Program-made: the position numbers and the translations under genes | Notes under the pieces: generated by a model | Databases searched by the model: none | What the model saw: the letters and a program-made list of their open reading frames with translations, nothing else | What the model was told of the DNA's origin: nothing | In this document: positions 29,721 through 41,591 of the stretch, in pieces | How positions within the stretch are numbered: the first letter of the stretch is position 1 | Layout: each line of letters opens with the position of its first letter | Assembly (NCBI GenBank): GCA_030710605.1 | Contig: CP092880.1 | Span: 12,565,639-12,629,638 of the forward strand | Source: Cordylochernes scorpioides | Lineage: Eukaryota; Arthropoda; Arachnida; Pseudoscorpiones; Chernetidae | Reading direction: 5' to 3' | Length of the DNA stretch: 64,000 nucleotides

Positions 29721-31405
29721 GCTCTTTTTCACAGTTTATTTCGAAATATTCTGTAAAAAAAAATCTTCTAACAACTTTTTTAAACAACGTAATGATCCGT
29801 GATCAAGTTCAGCTTATCTAACGTAACACCGAGCTAATTATCAGGTTTACCAACCAATTACGAAGAAGCTTCTCCAACCCAAACACCACTAAAGTGTACT
29901 AATGGTCTCGTGGCTTGAAAACTTAATGGCCAATTCTTCTTGGGAAGTCTTCCCTCCCTATCTACCATTAATGGCAACTGGAATGGTAATGGTATTTGTC
30001 TTAGAACCATTTCTTGTTAGCGATTTTGATCACCTTCCGTTTTTAACGTGTTTATTAGTTCTGAGAATCTAAACCTTTGTCTTATCTCGTGTAATAAAAC
30101 TTCTCATTAAATACTAATAATCAATCACATTGGTAGAGCTAAAGTGACTTGCTTTTTGAAACACGTCAATTCAACACCTAGAACGTTTTGTTTCAATATT
30201 TCTATACAACTGTACGAACTTTCAAACCAAAAAGGCTTTTATTCAAACAGCCCTAATACAATAAAATCTAATGATGATAAGGCACAATTTTGATTATAGA
30301 TTATAAACACATGGTAATAAGACCAAATCCAAATAAATGTGTCACACACTATTTATTTATTTGGATTTGGTCATATTACCTTATGTTTAAAATCGAATGA
30401 TGATATTATTTTTAGTTTTCTATTATTATTGTGTGTGTATCGCTTATTATAGGCCCCTGAAGAAAAGTCCTTTGGCCTGAAAGCAAGTGGCCCAGTTGCA
30501 TCGATATAAATTGACGAATTGTTGTAAAGAGACAAAGGTCGCCTCTCCCGTCAAAATTGTTATAGTTTTAATTATCGTGTTTAAAATGTTTTGTTTAAAT
30601 TTAAATGTTTTCATTAAGTAATGCTCTTCCGCAAATTGATCTACAATGTCTATAATTATAAAATATCTTCTTCTTCTTCTCTTCTTTTTTCTTATCTCCA
30701 CTCAATCACACTATGGTATCAAGCTTGTAAAGCTTAAGATTATAAAAGATAATGTTGAAAAGATTTCTTGAGAGTGTTTGCTAGCCAATAATGGATAAGA
30801 GGATGTTCAAATTAAATCATATGGTCGTGTAGAGATAAAATCTGTACATCTCAATCCAAAGCTAATCATCTGGTCTAATATTTATGAGTAGGCAGGAAGC
30901 TAGTCATGAAAAATGTACGCCACTCTAATCTTTCAAGATCGCGGCCCATTCTGATTAAAATGTTGTTATCTCTCTACGCTGCCAGGGATTTTTCTTTCTC
31001 TTGATTTATCTGTGGTGTGTATGGTGCGCAGTTGTTGGATCGTTGTTGAACACAATTCTCAGATTTATAAAATTAATTAATTAAACTTTAAACATTTTTA
31101 GATATAGAGAGAGAAACGAGTTAATTAGCTCTTATTTAAGGCAACAAAAGAATCATCTAATTTACATACATCGTTCTAACCAGATTCAACTTGTGCAAAA
31201 CAGACAACAAAGAAAATAAACAAATCAATGGTAAAGGGTAAGTTCCTATTTATCACAAGCTTTCACACTCAAAGAATAATCATTTTCTTGCTTCAGTAGT
31301 TCTTAGACTCTGGTTTACTCTGTTAGCTGCGGTTATTTTTGTGTTTTCAGTTATATTTAGGAATTTCTCGTCCTAATATTTGTTTTGTAAGGTATTACTG
31401 TTTTT
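29721..31405. other. Mostly unclassified DNA with small palindrome and tail motif
   Basis: A palindrome of about 60 bp lies at 30,322-30,377 (GACCAAATCCAAATAAAT mirrored). A CCCCTGAAGAAAAGTCCTTT, GGCCTGAAAGC tail motif is at 30,452-30,483. A TTATCTCCACTCAATCACAC piece resembling the family R end is near 30,693. No gene is supported. Confidence 0.35.
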
Positions 31406-31407
31406 TT

Positions 31408-31740
31408 TTTTTTTTTTTGCTTATCCCTAGTACACGTGGTACAGACCATGATAATCATGGTGGGTAGAGGTTGGCGACTGCTTTTACTGTAATTGCACCA
31501 CATGTCTACACATGTGAAAAGCAGTTCGACTTTGCACTTATAAATGTGCCAGAGCCCCGTTAGGTTATTTGCACTCGCTGGTGGGGTTGGACTTTTTCAA
31601 GAATAGGGGGCCATTGGAGTATTTTTTCTTTTTTTTTTTTAATCGAGAAAAAAGTGCCCAATGCGGGAATCGAACCCGTGTCGTAGCAGTCGAAAACCAA
31701 CAGTTTAGACCATCTTTCCACCGACCCCTCCAGTATTATT
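31408..31740 (-). mobile_element. SINE-A, full-length, inverse orientation
   Basis: The head on the minus strand (about 31,655-31,730) has GGGGTCGGTGGAAAGATGG and the B box GGTTCGATTCC. The body and the CCATGATAATCATGG-containing 3' end correspond to the copy at 9,003. Imperfect flanking TATTACTG/TATTATTG may be a worn target duplication. Confidence 0.75.
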
Positions 31741-31742
31741 GT

Positions 31743-31914
31743 AATACAATAGAACCTCCATGAGAGGACACCTCTCTCTAAAGGACAGTTTACATCCCAA
31801 AATTTCCATTTTTACTGATTAGGAACTCTCCCGTAAGAGGACACCTCTCTGTAAAGGACACTTTGGCTCTGCAACTACACTTGTAGGCGTCCTTTACAGA
31901 GAAGTTCTACTGTA
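31743..31914. mobile_element. Pogo/Tigger-like MITE
   Basis: The left end ATAGAACCTCCATGAGAGGA and the right end, inverted, AGTAGAACTTCTCTGTAAAG form terminal inverted repeats of pogo type (TAGAACCTC..GGACACC). Internal GAGGACACCTCTCT repeats occur twice. TA dinucleotides lie at both ends. A single similar end (AAAGTTCTACTGTATA) is near 36,635. Confidence 0.65.
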
Positions 31915-32290
31915 TAATAAATAAAAGCTTCCAGGGCTAAGTTACTTGTGCAAACCTTTTATTTTCAAACTTTCGGACTTGTCAGTCCTTCAACAGGAGT
32001 ATCACATTAACAAATTAATGATAAATACAATTTTTATACAAAATAATTATTTACATATTTAAATACTTATGATATTGAGAGAAATATATTGTATTATTTG
32101 TGTGTGAGAAACAATTTATTGAAAATATACGTGCATGGTGGATGATACATGCTGGTTGAAGGATATCTCAGGTCTTCAAACTAAATTTAATAAATTATAA
32201 TAATGGTATAATTTTATCTATTTTAATACATTTTTAGCAATTTCAGAATGCTACCAAATCATAAATATAAGCTATAATTTGCACAACTTT
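31915..32290 (-). repeat. Penelope-type tail motif and AT-rich DNA
   Basis: Minus strand, about 31,964-32,010: CTC, CTGTTGA, A, GGACT-GACA-AGTCC, GAAAGTTTG. Stem II is a perfect 5-bp helix, while core position 6 is U as in all members of this family. Confidence 0.5.
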
Positions 32291-32915
32291 CTGAAAAATA
32301 AAGAAATTGTGCGTCTAATGAATAAAAAAAAAGATTTTTTCTGCATTTTATTTTTGTTTTTTCTGCTTTTTCATGATATCTTAATTGTTAGATCGCTGGT
32401 TTTATATTGGTCTATGTCCATTTCTTTGTTTTCATTATTGTTGATTTGTCTTTATATATTCCAAACATTGTTAATTCAGTAATAATGTTCTGGTTTTATG
32501 TGTTACATTGTGATAACATTGTTGATACTCTGTTTTTATGGCCACTACTAGATAATTGTTATTGCCTTATTTTTATGTAATTTTTAATTGTTATATCATT
32601 GTTTCTGTTTGTTTAATATTCTATTTTATTGTTATATTGTTGTGTCCTACTTATTGTCATGCCCTTTATAACAATCGTGGTCCATTTGGATGAGGAAAGC
32701 GAAGACTAAAACACGGCTGATTCCACACTTGTCTTTTCAGTGATACGCTAACCTATGCACGGTGGATTCTGTGGCCATTGGACATGTGTCTGACCTGAAG
32801 ACTGTTGGGTTCTGTGCTGCCTGGAGTATAGGAGCTCCATCTATGCTTCTTTCCTGTGGTGAATTTGTTTAAGACCGGTGGTCTTAATAAAGCTGTATGT
32901 GTGTATAACAATATT
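32291..32915 (+). pseudogene. T-rich LINE 3' region with ORF2 end and T1 tail
   Basis: A strongly T-rich plus strand (32,300-32,650) precedes VHLDEESED and a stop (about 32,675-32,708), CGGCTGATTCCACACTTG, then CTAACCTATGCACGGTGG, GGAGCTCCATCTATGCTTC, TTAAGACCGGTGGTCTTA, ATAAAGC and TGTATGTGTG. It is a 5'-truncated insertion of the same LINE as at 15,620. Confidence 0.55.
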
Positions 32916-33419
32916 ACATTGATATGTCTTTCTATTGTTATGCTACTTTATAGATAATTATAATCGTTTCTATCTAGTTATAGACTATATAAATTTGTTT
33001 AACAAAATAATCCTTTGTGTCAATACCAAGTTGGAAATATCAGACTTCCAGGATTTTTTTTTCTTTTTTTATGGTTTTAAAAAGAAGCTTATCCCCAGAA
33101 GCCTAATATTTATATCCTATTCTAATACTATATTGCCACGTGTAAATTTAGGGAAGAACAACTTCAGGATGGGACAACAATTTATTTCAGGCAAGAATAA
33201 ATTATGAATGATTAACAAAAGATAAGCAATAAGGGAAGTTTACAGAGTAGCAAAATATAAACATAAAAAATAATACTCTGATAATAAAATAATAAATACT
33301 TTGTTACAATATGAATTATTATTATTAATTCAGGTTGTGTTTTTTTTTATTAAGAACATATATATTGTTAATCAGAGAGTTTGGTAGTACATTTTATCCA
33401 TTTATGTTCAATTTGCCTA
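32916..33419. other. AT-rich sequence
   Basis: A block at 33,228-33,315 (AAGGGAAGTTTACAGAGTAG) is repeated in inverse orientation at 22,440-22,520. Otherwise nothing is recognised. Confidence 0.3.
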
Positions 33420-33545
33420 ACTCAACAATCATGCCTTTAAAACACGAATGCTTATATTAAATTGACGAAACCGCTGGGAGGGTTCACCACTGGCGAACCA
33501 AGTCCTTCCAATATTTTTTTCATCGCAGTAAGGACAGTAGAAGTT
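33420..33545 (+). repeat. Family Z repeat, plus-strand copy
   Basis: GACGAAACCGCTGGGAGG, GTTCACCACTGGCGAACC, TTCCAATATTTTTTTCATCG, CAGTAAGGACAGTAGAAG in family Z order. CTGATGA has become CTGGCGA. Confidence 0.55.
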
Positions 33546-34636
33546 TGATATATTTAAAAAAAGAAAATTCGTGCTTTAATGCTTCAATTTCTTATATTAA
33601 TGTTTCTGATTGGTTTTCAATATGTTCATATATATTTGTTTTTAACTTGGTTCTAATGTTCTTCACATTCTATTGTAGTGTTTTTCTGCCTTATTCCATG
33701 TCTTTATTATTGTTGATTCTTTATTTTTGTCCGGTGTTGATGTTTGTTAAATTGTGTTTTTCGTTATTACAATTGTTTAACTATGTTTTAGGTTTGATTT
33801 TTACATTGTTTTGAACCTCTTTGTTATTATAGTTTGTGATAAGGTTTTTTTTAAGAATTTTACATTGTAAATCATTCTTTCTGCTTGTAATTTATGTTCT
33901 TGTTATTGTTATTTGATTGTTTTTTGTCTTGTATTCTATATTATTACGATTGTTTTATTATTGTTTCCTCTGTTTTTATATTCCTATATTGTTGAAATAA
34001 AATTCTATTGCTGTGTCTATTTCACATTTCTCTTTCTACTATAAAGAAAATTTGGCGTTTGTTGATACAGGTTGTTTTTCAAGCAACTTGGTAAATTTAT
34101 ATTTCCTGAATTTGGCACATTTCTTATTTGTACCGTTTGAATTTAAAACTGAATACCTTTTTGTATATTTATTTCTCAAATTGGGCTACAATTGTATGAA
34201 TAAATATATAAATTCGGATCTCAATTAGAGATTTCCTTAATCTTCAAAATTTGCTACCAGACGATTCTTCGATCTACTGTCTCTCTTTACAATCGTCTGA
34301 TAATAAATTGTTACGGTTGCTGTGTGTTTCTATTGCTATATAATAGATCATAAGGAAATTTACAAAAATAACGAATAACGAAAATAATCTCTATCGTTAT
34401 AGGCTCTAAAGTGAAATACAAATGGGGTATATACAAATGTTTTACAGCTGTTTCAATCATAATTTATTTGTCAAATATTGTCATTGTAATCACAAATTAC
34501 GTTTTGAATCTCATAAAAATAGATAATTATAATCTGATAACTAAAATTGTAAACCTGATGATAATATTGATTAAATGATTTTTACAAATCAAAAAAATGT
34601 AACTAAACTAAACCAGTAGCATATATTCCAGTATTT
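33546..34636. other. T-rich then AT-rich non-coding stretch
   Basis: From 33,560 to 34,050 the plus strand is strikingly T-rich and A-poor, similar in composition to the LINE 3' region at 32,300, and may be another LINE UTR. After 34,200 no feature is visible. Confidence 0.3.
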
Positions 34637-34723
34637 ATGGCTTCCAAACGAAATTCTAAAAGATACAACACTATAAAGAAAGCAGGTCGCTTCCAAGAAA
34701 TTGCAGAGCAGAAAGTTTCATAA
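34637..34723 (+). CDS. Short basic open frame, unrecognised
   Basis: A 28-codon frame from ATG to TAA encodes a lysine- and arginine-rich peptide (MASKRNSKRYNTIKKAGRF then QEIAEQKVS). The composition is unlike the surrounding AT-driven frames. There is no family match that I know, no visible promoter, and it may be chance or an exon fragment. Confidence 0.15.
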   Translation: MASKRNSKRYNTIKKAGRFQEIAEQKVS

Positions 34724-35376
34724 GAAAGAATCCAAAGGGCCACATGTATTTACCAAGGCTACCATTTTCTCTCCATTATATAAGATTAGAGGCTTTGACC
34801 GTCATTTTTATAAAAGAACGTTGTTAGCTCTGTGGCCAGCTTCTTGAATGACAATCCATATTTGAATATAAACCATCATATGCAAATCACAGCCTCGGGG
34901 TACAATTTGATAACTTCACTTGGAGAGATTCAAACTTAGGTAAGCAGTAATCTTTTCTACCATACAAAATGGCACATATATGCTGATTTGGTAGAAGACC
35001 ACTATAATTTTCCACACTTTAATCACTCTATATAGTATGTGTGTTGAGTTTTATTTGTATTTGAGTTCCCGCGCTCTAAGCCGCTTCCCAGCATAACCTA
35101 CAGACCTTTAAAAAATATATATTTTTATTAACTATATGAAATGACAATAAATAATGTTGTAGATCTATATCAATTTGTAAATAGCAGAGAGAATTATCAT
35201 AGACTTAACTATTTTTGTATATATATTTATGATTATCTTTCTAACCTGAAAGGTTCAGGTTCCTAATATATATTATTGTTTCTCTTTTTTATTTTTGATT
35301 ACCTTTTCTTGTATAATATGTTTATAACTGCTTCTGTTAAAAAAATGTAAATCGACGCAATTATCTCTAGTCGGGA

Positions 35377-35767
35377 TGACAAAAGTTACTATTTACGGGT
35401 TAACACACAAATACAAAATATACTAGGGCCTACAGTAAGAGTAACTTAAACACAGAAAAATCGTGGACTCAAAAGTACAACACCAAAAAAAAAAAGTAAA
35501 TAATAAATCACAATTTGTTAAATAAAATTTAAAAAAACAGTACTTAGCTTTATTGCTGCTTAGGTAGGGATCGGACCGGGGTTACACAGGTATGCGACGA
35601 GATTGCCAGACACGGATAAATCACGCAGAGAACACTTTAAGCGTCTCCACACAATAATCCACCACACTGGTGTCGACTCATACCATAGCCCTCTTTATAT
35701 ACAAACATGGCCACATTCGTCCAATGAGAAGGCGGGAGAGATTTTTTCACAAACAAACGAAAACACA
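35377..35767 (-). mobile_element. Solo LTR of a Gypsy-type retrotransposon
   Basis: On the minus strand it starts TGTGTTTTCGTTTG and ends AACTTTTGTCA, about 391 bp. Internal blocks CCGCCTTCTCATTGGACGAA and TGTGGCCATGTTTGTATATA (TATA-like) match the LTR at 58,097-58,499. No internal region is attached, so it is a solo LTR formed by recombination. No target duplication is obvious. Confidence 0.75.
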
Positions 35768-35919
35768 AATTCTTTCCACTAAAACCTGAGATAAGATATG
35801 ATAAGATTGCAAATATTTGTCAATGTAATTTGACAGGGATATCGCGTTTTGTGTGTTGAAATAAAGAACTATATGAAAAAAAAGAGCACAAAAAGGGAAA
35901 TGTGGTAAACCTAAGAAAA

Positions 35920-36012
35920 GGCATATCCTAATCATACATCTGAACGTTGCCGACTGCCATCTATTGGAATAAATATTAACTAATCGTTGATTCTTTTAAA
36001 TTACCGAATATT
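35920..36012 (+). repeat. Family A fragment
   Basis: AAAAGGCATATCCTAATCAT, CTGCCATCTATTGGAATAAA and TTAACTAATCGTTGATTC follow the family A order. It stops before the ribozyme. Confidence 0.45.
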
Positions 36013-37263
36013 TGGAAGTTCAGTCGAATATTCGATGCCCAAGGGATCAAAAAAAAAAAATTCGAATTATCCAAAAAAAATCGAATTTAAAACGTTTTGA
36101 TTAAAAGGTGCTGACTTTGCTTAGAATTGTTGATGTTAATTATTTAAAATATTCATTTTCATTCTGTGATTGAATTAATCTGTGATTTAATTTATTCTGT
36201 GGTGTTGAGTGTATATATATATTTCTTTGAGTGAGGTGTGGGAGATAGTATATGTGGAGACGTTTAGGTGTGAGAGTTATTTAGGTTTATTATAGAAATT
36301 TATATTCATAGTTTTTTGTGCCTTCAATAAAGAAGTTTTATGTTTTAATAGAGAGTATTTATTACGATTCTCCGAACAAGAATTATTAATGAAACTGATT
36401 CCAATAATTATTAATTTAACATTCTATTTATTGATTTACAAGAGAGAGAACAAAATATAAAAGGGAAACTAATATTGAAACAAAAGGAACTTTTTTTCTG
36501 TTTCGGTTAGCGCCTATTTTCCTGTGAGCTTACACACACTCTGTGGTAACAATTAATTAATATATATACAACAAAAGGCTTAAAAGTTTAGAGACCAAGA
36601 TAAATATTCGAATTAAAGACGTAATAATTATTCAAAGTTCTACTGTATATATTTCCTTTCTTTATAAACCGAGAAAATTCAAACAAGTAGGCTTTTAAGG
36701 ATGATGGCTTGCGTGATACAGACTGTACGTGTTGGGCTTTGCAAAAGAGTCTAAACATTTATACATGAAAATGGTATTTTATGGCCAAATATATGTAAAT
36801 ATTCTTTAACATGTGTGAATGTGATGCCGATCGTGAATCTTAAATGATGAAAAAATGATTATAAGAGCTTAATTCACCATTTTAAATAAACAATTTAATA
36901 ATTAACATTCAATATAACCGCTCAAATCATCAATATGATTCAAAAGATCAACCTATATTATTCATTTATATATTTATATATAATATATATTTATATATAA
37001 TATTATTATAAATTATCATATATATTTTAGTTTTATTCCCATTTTTAATGTAAATTATTGACAAAAAGTCAATAAAATGTGTTTCAATTGTCTATATTAT
37101 TCATTGAATTAACTTCCAACATTGCTTAACTTATTGTAAATAAATATCTTGTGGTTTCTTCTATCTGCTTATGTTGTTGCTTATTTGTCTAATATATATG
37201 TTTATTTAATGCTCTTAATTGTTTATTTTATTTTTGACAATTCTGTTACCTACTGTACTACAA
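36013..37263. other. AT-rich sequence with T2 tail and pogo-like end
   Basis: A T2 tail motif (ATTGACAAAAAGTCAATAAA, then ATTGTC) is at 37,058-37,094. A pogo-like end is near 36,635. No coding potential. Confidence 0.35.
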
Positions 37264-37550
37264 TATGAATTATTGTAAATAGTTTCATGCGCAATTATCC
37301 AGATCGGATATAGCGTGTTTTATTTGCAACTGGTAATAAATATCGTAAAGATAGTTTTTGACTCGAGCTTTAGATGTTGTACTAAATTCGAAAAATCACG
37401 TGAGAGCGCCCCTTTCAAACCTCAGAACAATTTTTAACGCCTTGCCAAATGCTTTTTTTATTTACTTCTCCTGACGAAGACAAAAGATTTTTGTCGAAAC
37501 GTTGAGAAAATAAAAAAACTCCAACTGGCCGAAGTGTCTATTTTTTATAT
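37264..37550 (+). mobile_element. Family D retro-repeat with hammerhead-like motif
   Basis: The body (GACTCGAGCTTTAGATGTTG, CACGTGAGAGCGCCCC) leads to the motif at 37,466-37,508 and to AACTGGCCGAAGTGTCTATT. It aligns with 11,510-11,720 (minus) and 22,690-22,865. Confidence 0.55.
37466..37508 (+). ncRNA. Hammerhead-like motif (family D)
   Basis: TTCTC, CTGACGA, A, GACAAAA-GAT-TTTTGTC, GAAA, CG, TT, GAGAA. Stem I (TTCTC/GAGAA) is a perfect 5-bp helix and stem II a perfect 7-bp helix. The invariant core is present. The extra A between the core and stem II and a stem III of one A-U pair are unusual, so catalytic ability is doubtful. Confidence 0.5.
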
Positions 37551-37836
37551 AAATATGGTAATAAATAAATAACAAATTTTATAAATGCGTTGAGTTTCTT
37601 TATGGTATACTGGAAAATTTCGACCAAAAGATCATCAGGTCAGAGCCGATATTGTATCTAAATACTAGGCATGTCAATGAGAGTTTGATCGAAAATTTTC
37701 AAGCCTCTCTGCCATGAAGAAACCTATCGCGTTTGTATTCTGTGATCTTTTAAATCATAATAATGCATTAAAATTGTACCTATCTGGTATCAATGGAAGA
37801 CTTTATCAATAGAGATAGTGGAAAGTTATTTTTTAA

Positions 37837-38076
37837 TTACTGAGTAAAAAAGACTGAATACAGAATATTAAATGATGGTTGTTTAATCTTGATTTGAAGT
37901 ATGACAGTTCTGGGATGTCTCCTGTTGATACTGTTCTTATGTTTGGACATGAGGGATTCGAGGATTTCTGACTTGAACGGTATATTACAGTAGTGGCAGG
38001 TAAGGTTTTCTAGATTGAATGTATGACCTGTATTCGTGATATTTATTTTATCAAAATTCTTGGAAAAGAATCGCAT
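37837..38076 (-). pseudogene. Penelope-like element endonuclease-region remnant
   Basis: The 79-codon frame contains TGHTFNLENL, then ILESLMSKHKNSINRR. In Penelope-like elements the region around the GIY-YIG endonuclease C-terminus carries an H..TGH.F..EN sequence followed by ESL.I..H...IN, and this frame fits that succession. The GIY-YIG catalytic segment and the reverse transcriptase are not readable nearby, so only a short relic remains. The match is from memory of the family and needs a profile search. Confidence 0.45.
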
Positions 38077-38219
38077 TTTTCTTCAAAAATACATATATTT
38101 TTATAACTTAAATGCTATTGTACACAAGAGATTTGATAAGTCCAGTTATTTACCTATCACCCTGAAGACAATGAAAGAAGCATTCAAAGAACAATGCATA
38201 GCTGCAGTGCATTCGTAAA

Positions 38220-39290
38220 TTGTGTCCTTTTTTTCTGTGAGAGGGGTCTTAAGGTTAGCATGCACAGAACAAAGAACTGTACATTGTGTTTATTTGGATT
38301 TCTCATTATTAGCCCTCCATTGTTTTCACTTCTTTTTTTTTTTTTTTTTTCACGTTACCATCTATGAAAATGCATTGTGAATCTAGACAGGGAAAAGACG
38401 ATTTTATTAAATTGCTTCAATAATTTTTTTGAAATTTTCAATTGTGTAATATGTGCATATAGACAATATCTTACAGTTTTTAAAATTTGTATAAGAAAAA
38501 CACAAAGAATTTATTTATGTAACTGATTTCTATCTACAATTGAGGAAGTTATTTAGGCGTTTTGTTCAATTGTTTTCCATAAATGTAGATAGTGTAACAC
38601 TCTAGTGTAGTATATTTAGAGAAATAATATACAGAGTAATAAATATATATAACTCTTGCCATTTTAAGTTGAAGCTTATTTGAATATTACACATTTTATT
38701 TTTATTTTTTGAAAACAATTTTTATAATTTAAAAATCAGTGTGTGCATGTACTTTCAAAATATGATTTGAAAAAAATATATAATAGAATATTGTATATAT
38801 ATATATATATTTACTCATGATTATAATATATAAAAATAATATATATACGTACACGTATTTAGAGTACACGTGTATTCTAATTTGAAATTTATAGAAAAAT
38901 AATAGCAATATAATAAATTTCTAAAATGTTCAGCTAGTGAAAAAGAATATGGCAGGAGACAATATGACATATAAAAATATATTTAAATAAAAAGAGAGTA
39001 TTGTAATTTTATACACACACATGAATTTCTTTTTACAAATAAATAAAAAAGAAGTAAATCAAATATAAAACTTTATAAAATATTTCGTAACTAATAAAAT
39101 ATACTGTTGAAATGTAACACTATACATTATAGCACGATATATGAAACACACAATGAATTAAAAAAAATAAATTTCAAAATATTCTTTTGAAAAAACACAA
39201 AAATAATGGGATTAAATAAATTACAAAATTACTCTATATAAGTGGGTTATTATTAACAAACAATTACAAAAAAACAGCCGAAATTCAACA
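38220..39290. other. AT-rich sequence without recognised features
   Basis: Homopolymer T near 38,330-38,350 and a short (TA) run near 38,797. I find no gene or dispersed repeat. Confidence 0.25.
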
Positions 39291-39755
39291 GCAGGTGATG
39301 CATATACGATAAATATTTTAAATAAAGGGGTATTTGGAATATATTTTAAATTTATTTTCCAAAAAAATGGCTTAAAACTATTAGATAAATTACAAGCTCA
39401 CAGATAAATATCTGTTACCAATAAATTGAAAAAAAACCAGCAAACGAACTTAGCTGAAAACATTGTAAGGATAAGAAAACAAATAGTTTAAATAAAAATA
39501 TTCTTAGTATATATTTTTAAAGAGTGATTAAATACATTTTACGCAATCACTGAGGATTATTCGCAGCCGATTTAAAAAAAAGCAGCAGACGAATTTAGTA
39601 TAAAACTTGTAAAGTTAAGAAAACAAAAATAGCTTAAATAAAAATAGTATATCTATTTTTTAAAGAGTAGGTTTAAATCTATTACGAAAAATCACTGAGG
39701 ATTATTCGCAGCCGATAAAAAAAAGCAGCAGACAAGATTCAGCAGCAAACGTGAA
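39291..39755. repeat. Degenerate tandem repeat, roughly 135-bp period
   Basis: The block CACTGAGGATTATTCGCAGC, CGAT, then AAAAGCAGCAGACGA appears at about 39,550 and 39,693. Weaker versions (AACCAGCAAACGAA, GCCGAAATTCAACAGCAG) lie at about 39,436 and 39,280. Four copies with decreasing similarity are visible. Confidence 0.55.
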
Positions 39756-39771
39756 GAAGGATCATAGCGTA

Positions 39772-40086
39772 CTAACAGGGCAGCCAGAGCGATTTAACAA
39801 GATGATTGAATAGCGGAGCTTGAGCAACTAACGATCCATCATGAAAAGCAAACAAAGGCTCAGGGTAATTTACAACTCCCTTAATTTGAGAAGGTAGGGG
39901 GGAGGGAACTGGTTTTTTAGCAGGAGTGTCAACTGGCTGCCAGTTTTCTACGAACAACGTCTCAAGATGGATAGCTTGAGTGCTCAGGTAGTTGAGGGGA
40001 TAAACCCTACGAAGATTTTTAGCTGACGAATCATCATAGAGAACTTTATATCCTGATGGATGGTCTAATGGGGAATTTTTAATAAG
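39772..40086 (-). CDS. Unrecognised coding-like exon or pseudogene fragment
   Basis: A stop-free minus-strand frame of 104 codons ends in ..HLVKSLWLPC and a stop. It begins after an in-frame TAG at 40,087. Readable parts are HPSGYKVLYDDSSAKNLRR, YPLNYLSTQAIHLETLFVEN and TPAKKPVPSPLPSQIKG. The amino-acid mix is balanced, codon use is unlike the surrounding AT sequence, and no ATG starts it, so it may be a 3'-terminal exon of a host gene or of an element. I do not recognise the family. Confidence 0.4.
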   Translation of the reverse strand, partial: LIKNSPLDHPSGYKVLYDDSSAKNLRRVYPLNYLSTQAIHLETLFVENWQPVDTPAKKPVPSPLPSQIKGVVNYPEPLFAFHDGSLVAQAPLFNHLVKSLWLPC

Positions 40087-40089
40087 CTA

Positions 40090-41279
40090 ATGGCTTCTCT
40101 TTTTTTTTTTCTGTAATGGCTGACATGGAGAACATGTTTCCTGGAAGTTTTCATTCTCTCTCTTAATTTTATAGTTTCTCATTATCATTAAACGAATTAA
40201 GTTAATGTCACTTTTTTTTAGTCTTTAGATTGAAAGGTTGTGTATATTTATATATGAAATCTTCTGCAATTATTTGTTTGTTTGCTTTTGTAATGAATAT
40301 GATTACTTTATAAATATATATTTGAATGTTTATTTGAATATTTGGTTTTATTTTTATTATATTATAATCTCTTTTAATTGTGAATTAACTTTCGTTGAAG
40401 CTAATATAATTCTTAATTTATATATTGCCTCTGTGTATTTATTGAAAATTCGCAAAATATAAAAATAAAAAAACACACACACACACATAATATATATACA
40501 TATATTTTATCCTCTAAATTATTCATTATATATATTAACTAAAGACAAAGTTAGAGATGAGGGGTAATTATATACTTATAAATTTAAATAACTATATTTC
40601 ATTCAAGTGTAATAAATAACTTTTTTTTTTTCGTAGCTATTAAAGTGTAATTTTTTCTTTAAATATGAACTATCTTTAATTTTAACGGAAAATATAAATA
40701 AAATATATAAAAGAGAAAATAAAAACTAATTATGAAACAAATAAGGTTTTCTAAATTATATTTAATGTTATTTTTATATCTTCCTCATTGAGTCAAATGA
40801 ATTTATCAGTTTTAAATTTTAAATATATTATTAATTATCTTTTGCAGATTTCTTGGGAATTAGATGCAAGATAATGAACTTTAGAAATTGCATTTTAAAA
40901 AAAAATTATATAATTTATATTGAAAATAAATTCCTTAAATATAATGTAGATTTTGCAATTTTAAGACATTTTTAGACTTTAATAACAAAATTTTACACTC
41001 TAATGACAACATTTTTCTCATTTTAATAAGAGCATTTTACACTAACAACATAATTTTTATAGACGCTGTTTTTAATTTTGATGTTTTTGATGTTTGATTA
41101 AACGGATATGAGAGAGAGCGAAATGTCTTATACAAATCAACGTCAATTAAAATAAAAATATTTCTATGTAAACTGTAAATATCTATAGTAATATTGTTTT
41201 TAAAATTTTAATTAAAAAATTCCGCTTTAAAATTAAAATGTTGTCACTAAAGTGTGAATGTTATATATAGGTTTTTAAC
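40090..41279. other. AT-rich sequence without recognised features
   Basis: Open frames here are composition artefacts. Only a short (CA) run near 40,471-40,487 stands out. Confidence 0.25.
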
Positions 41280-41505
41280 TTTTAATTAGACAATTTTAAT
41301 TTATATTTAGACATTTTTCATTTTAATTTAAACACTTTCATTTTTATTTAGACATTTTAAATTTTAATTTAGACATTTTTCATTTCAAAATGAGAAATGT
41401 CTATATTGAAATGAAAAATGTCTAAATAAAAATGAAAGTGTCTAAATTAAAATGAAAAATGTCTAAATATAAATTAAAATTGTCTAGTTAAAAGGTAAAA
41501 ACCTA
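41280..41505. repeat. Palindrome built from short AT-rich repeats
   Basis: The left arm has repeated TTTAGACATTTTTCATTTTA-like units and the right arm their complements (AAATGAAAAATGTCTAAAT). The centre is near 41,390. Each arm is itself a tandem of about 22-24 bp units, so this is a tandem repeat inverted as a block. Confidence 0.8.
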
Positions 41506-41591
41506 TAAATGAAAATATTGGATGAAAATATATAACCAAACGATGAAAATATAAAAATCAAACTTTTTAATTACAAAGAGAAGAACTAAGT

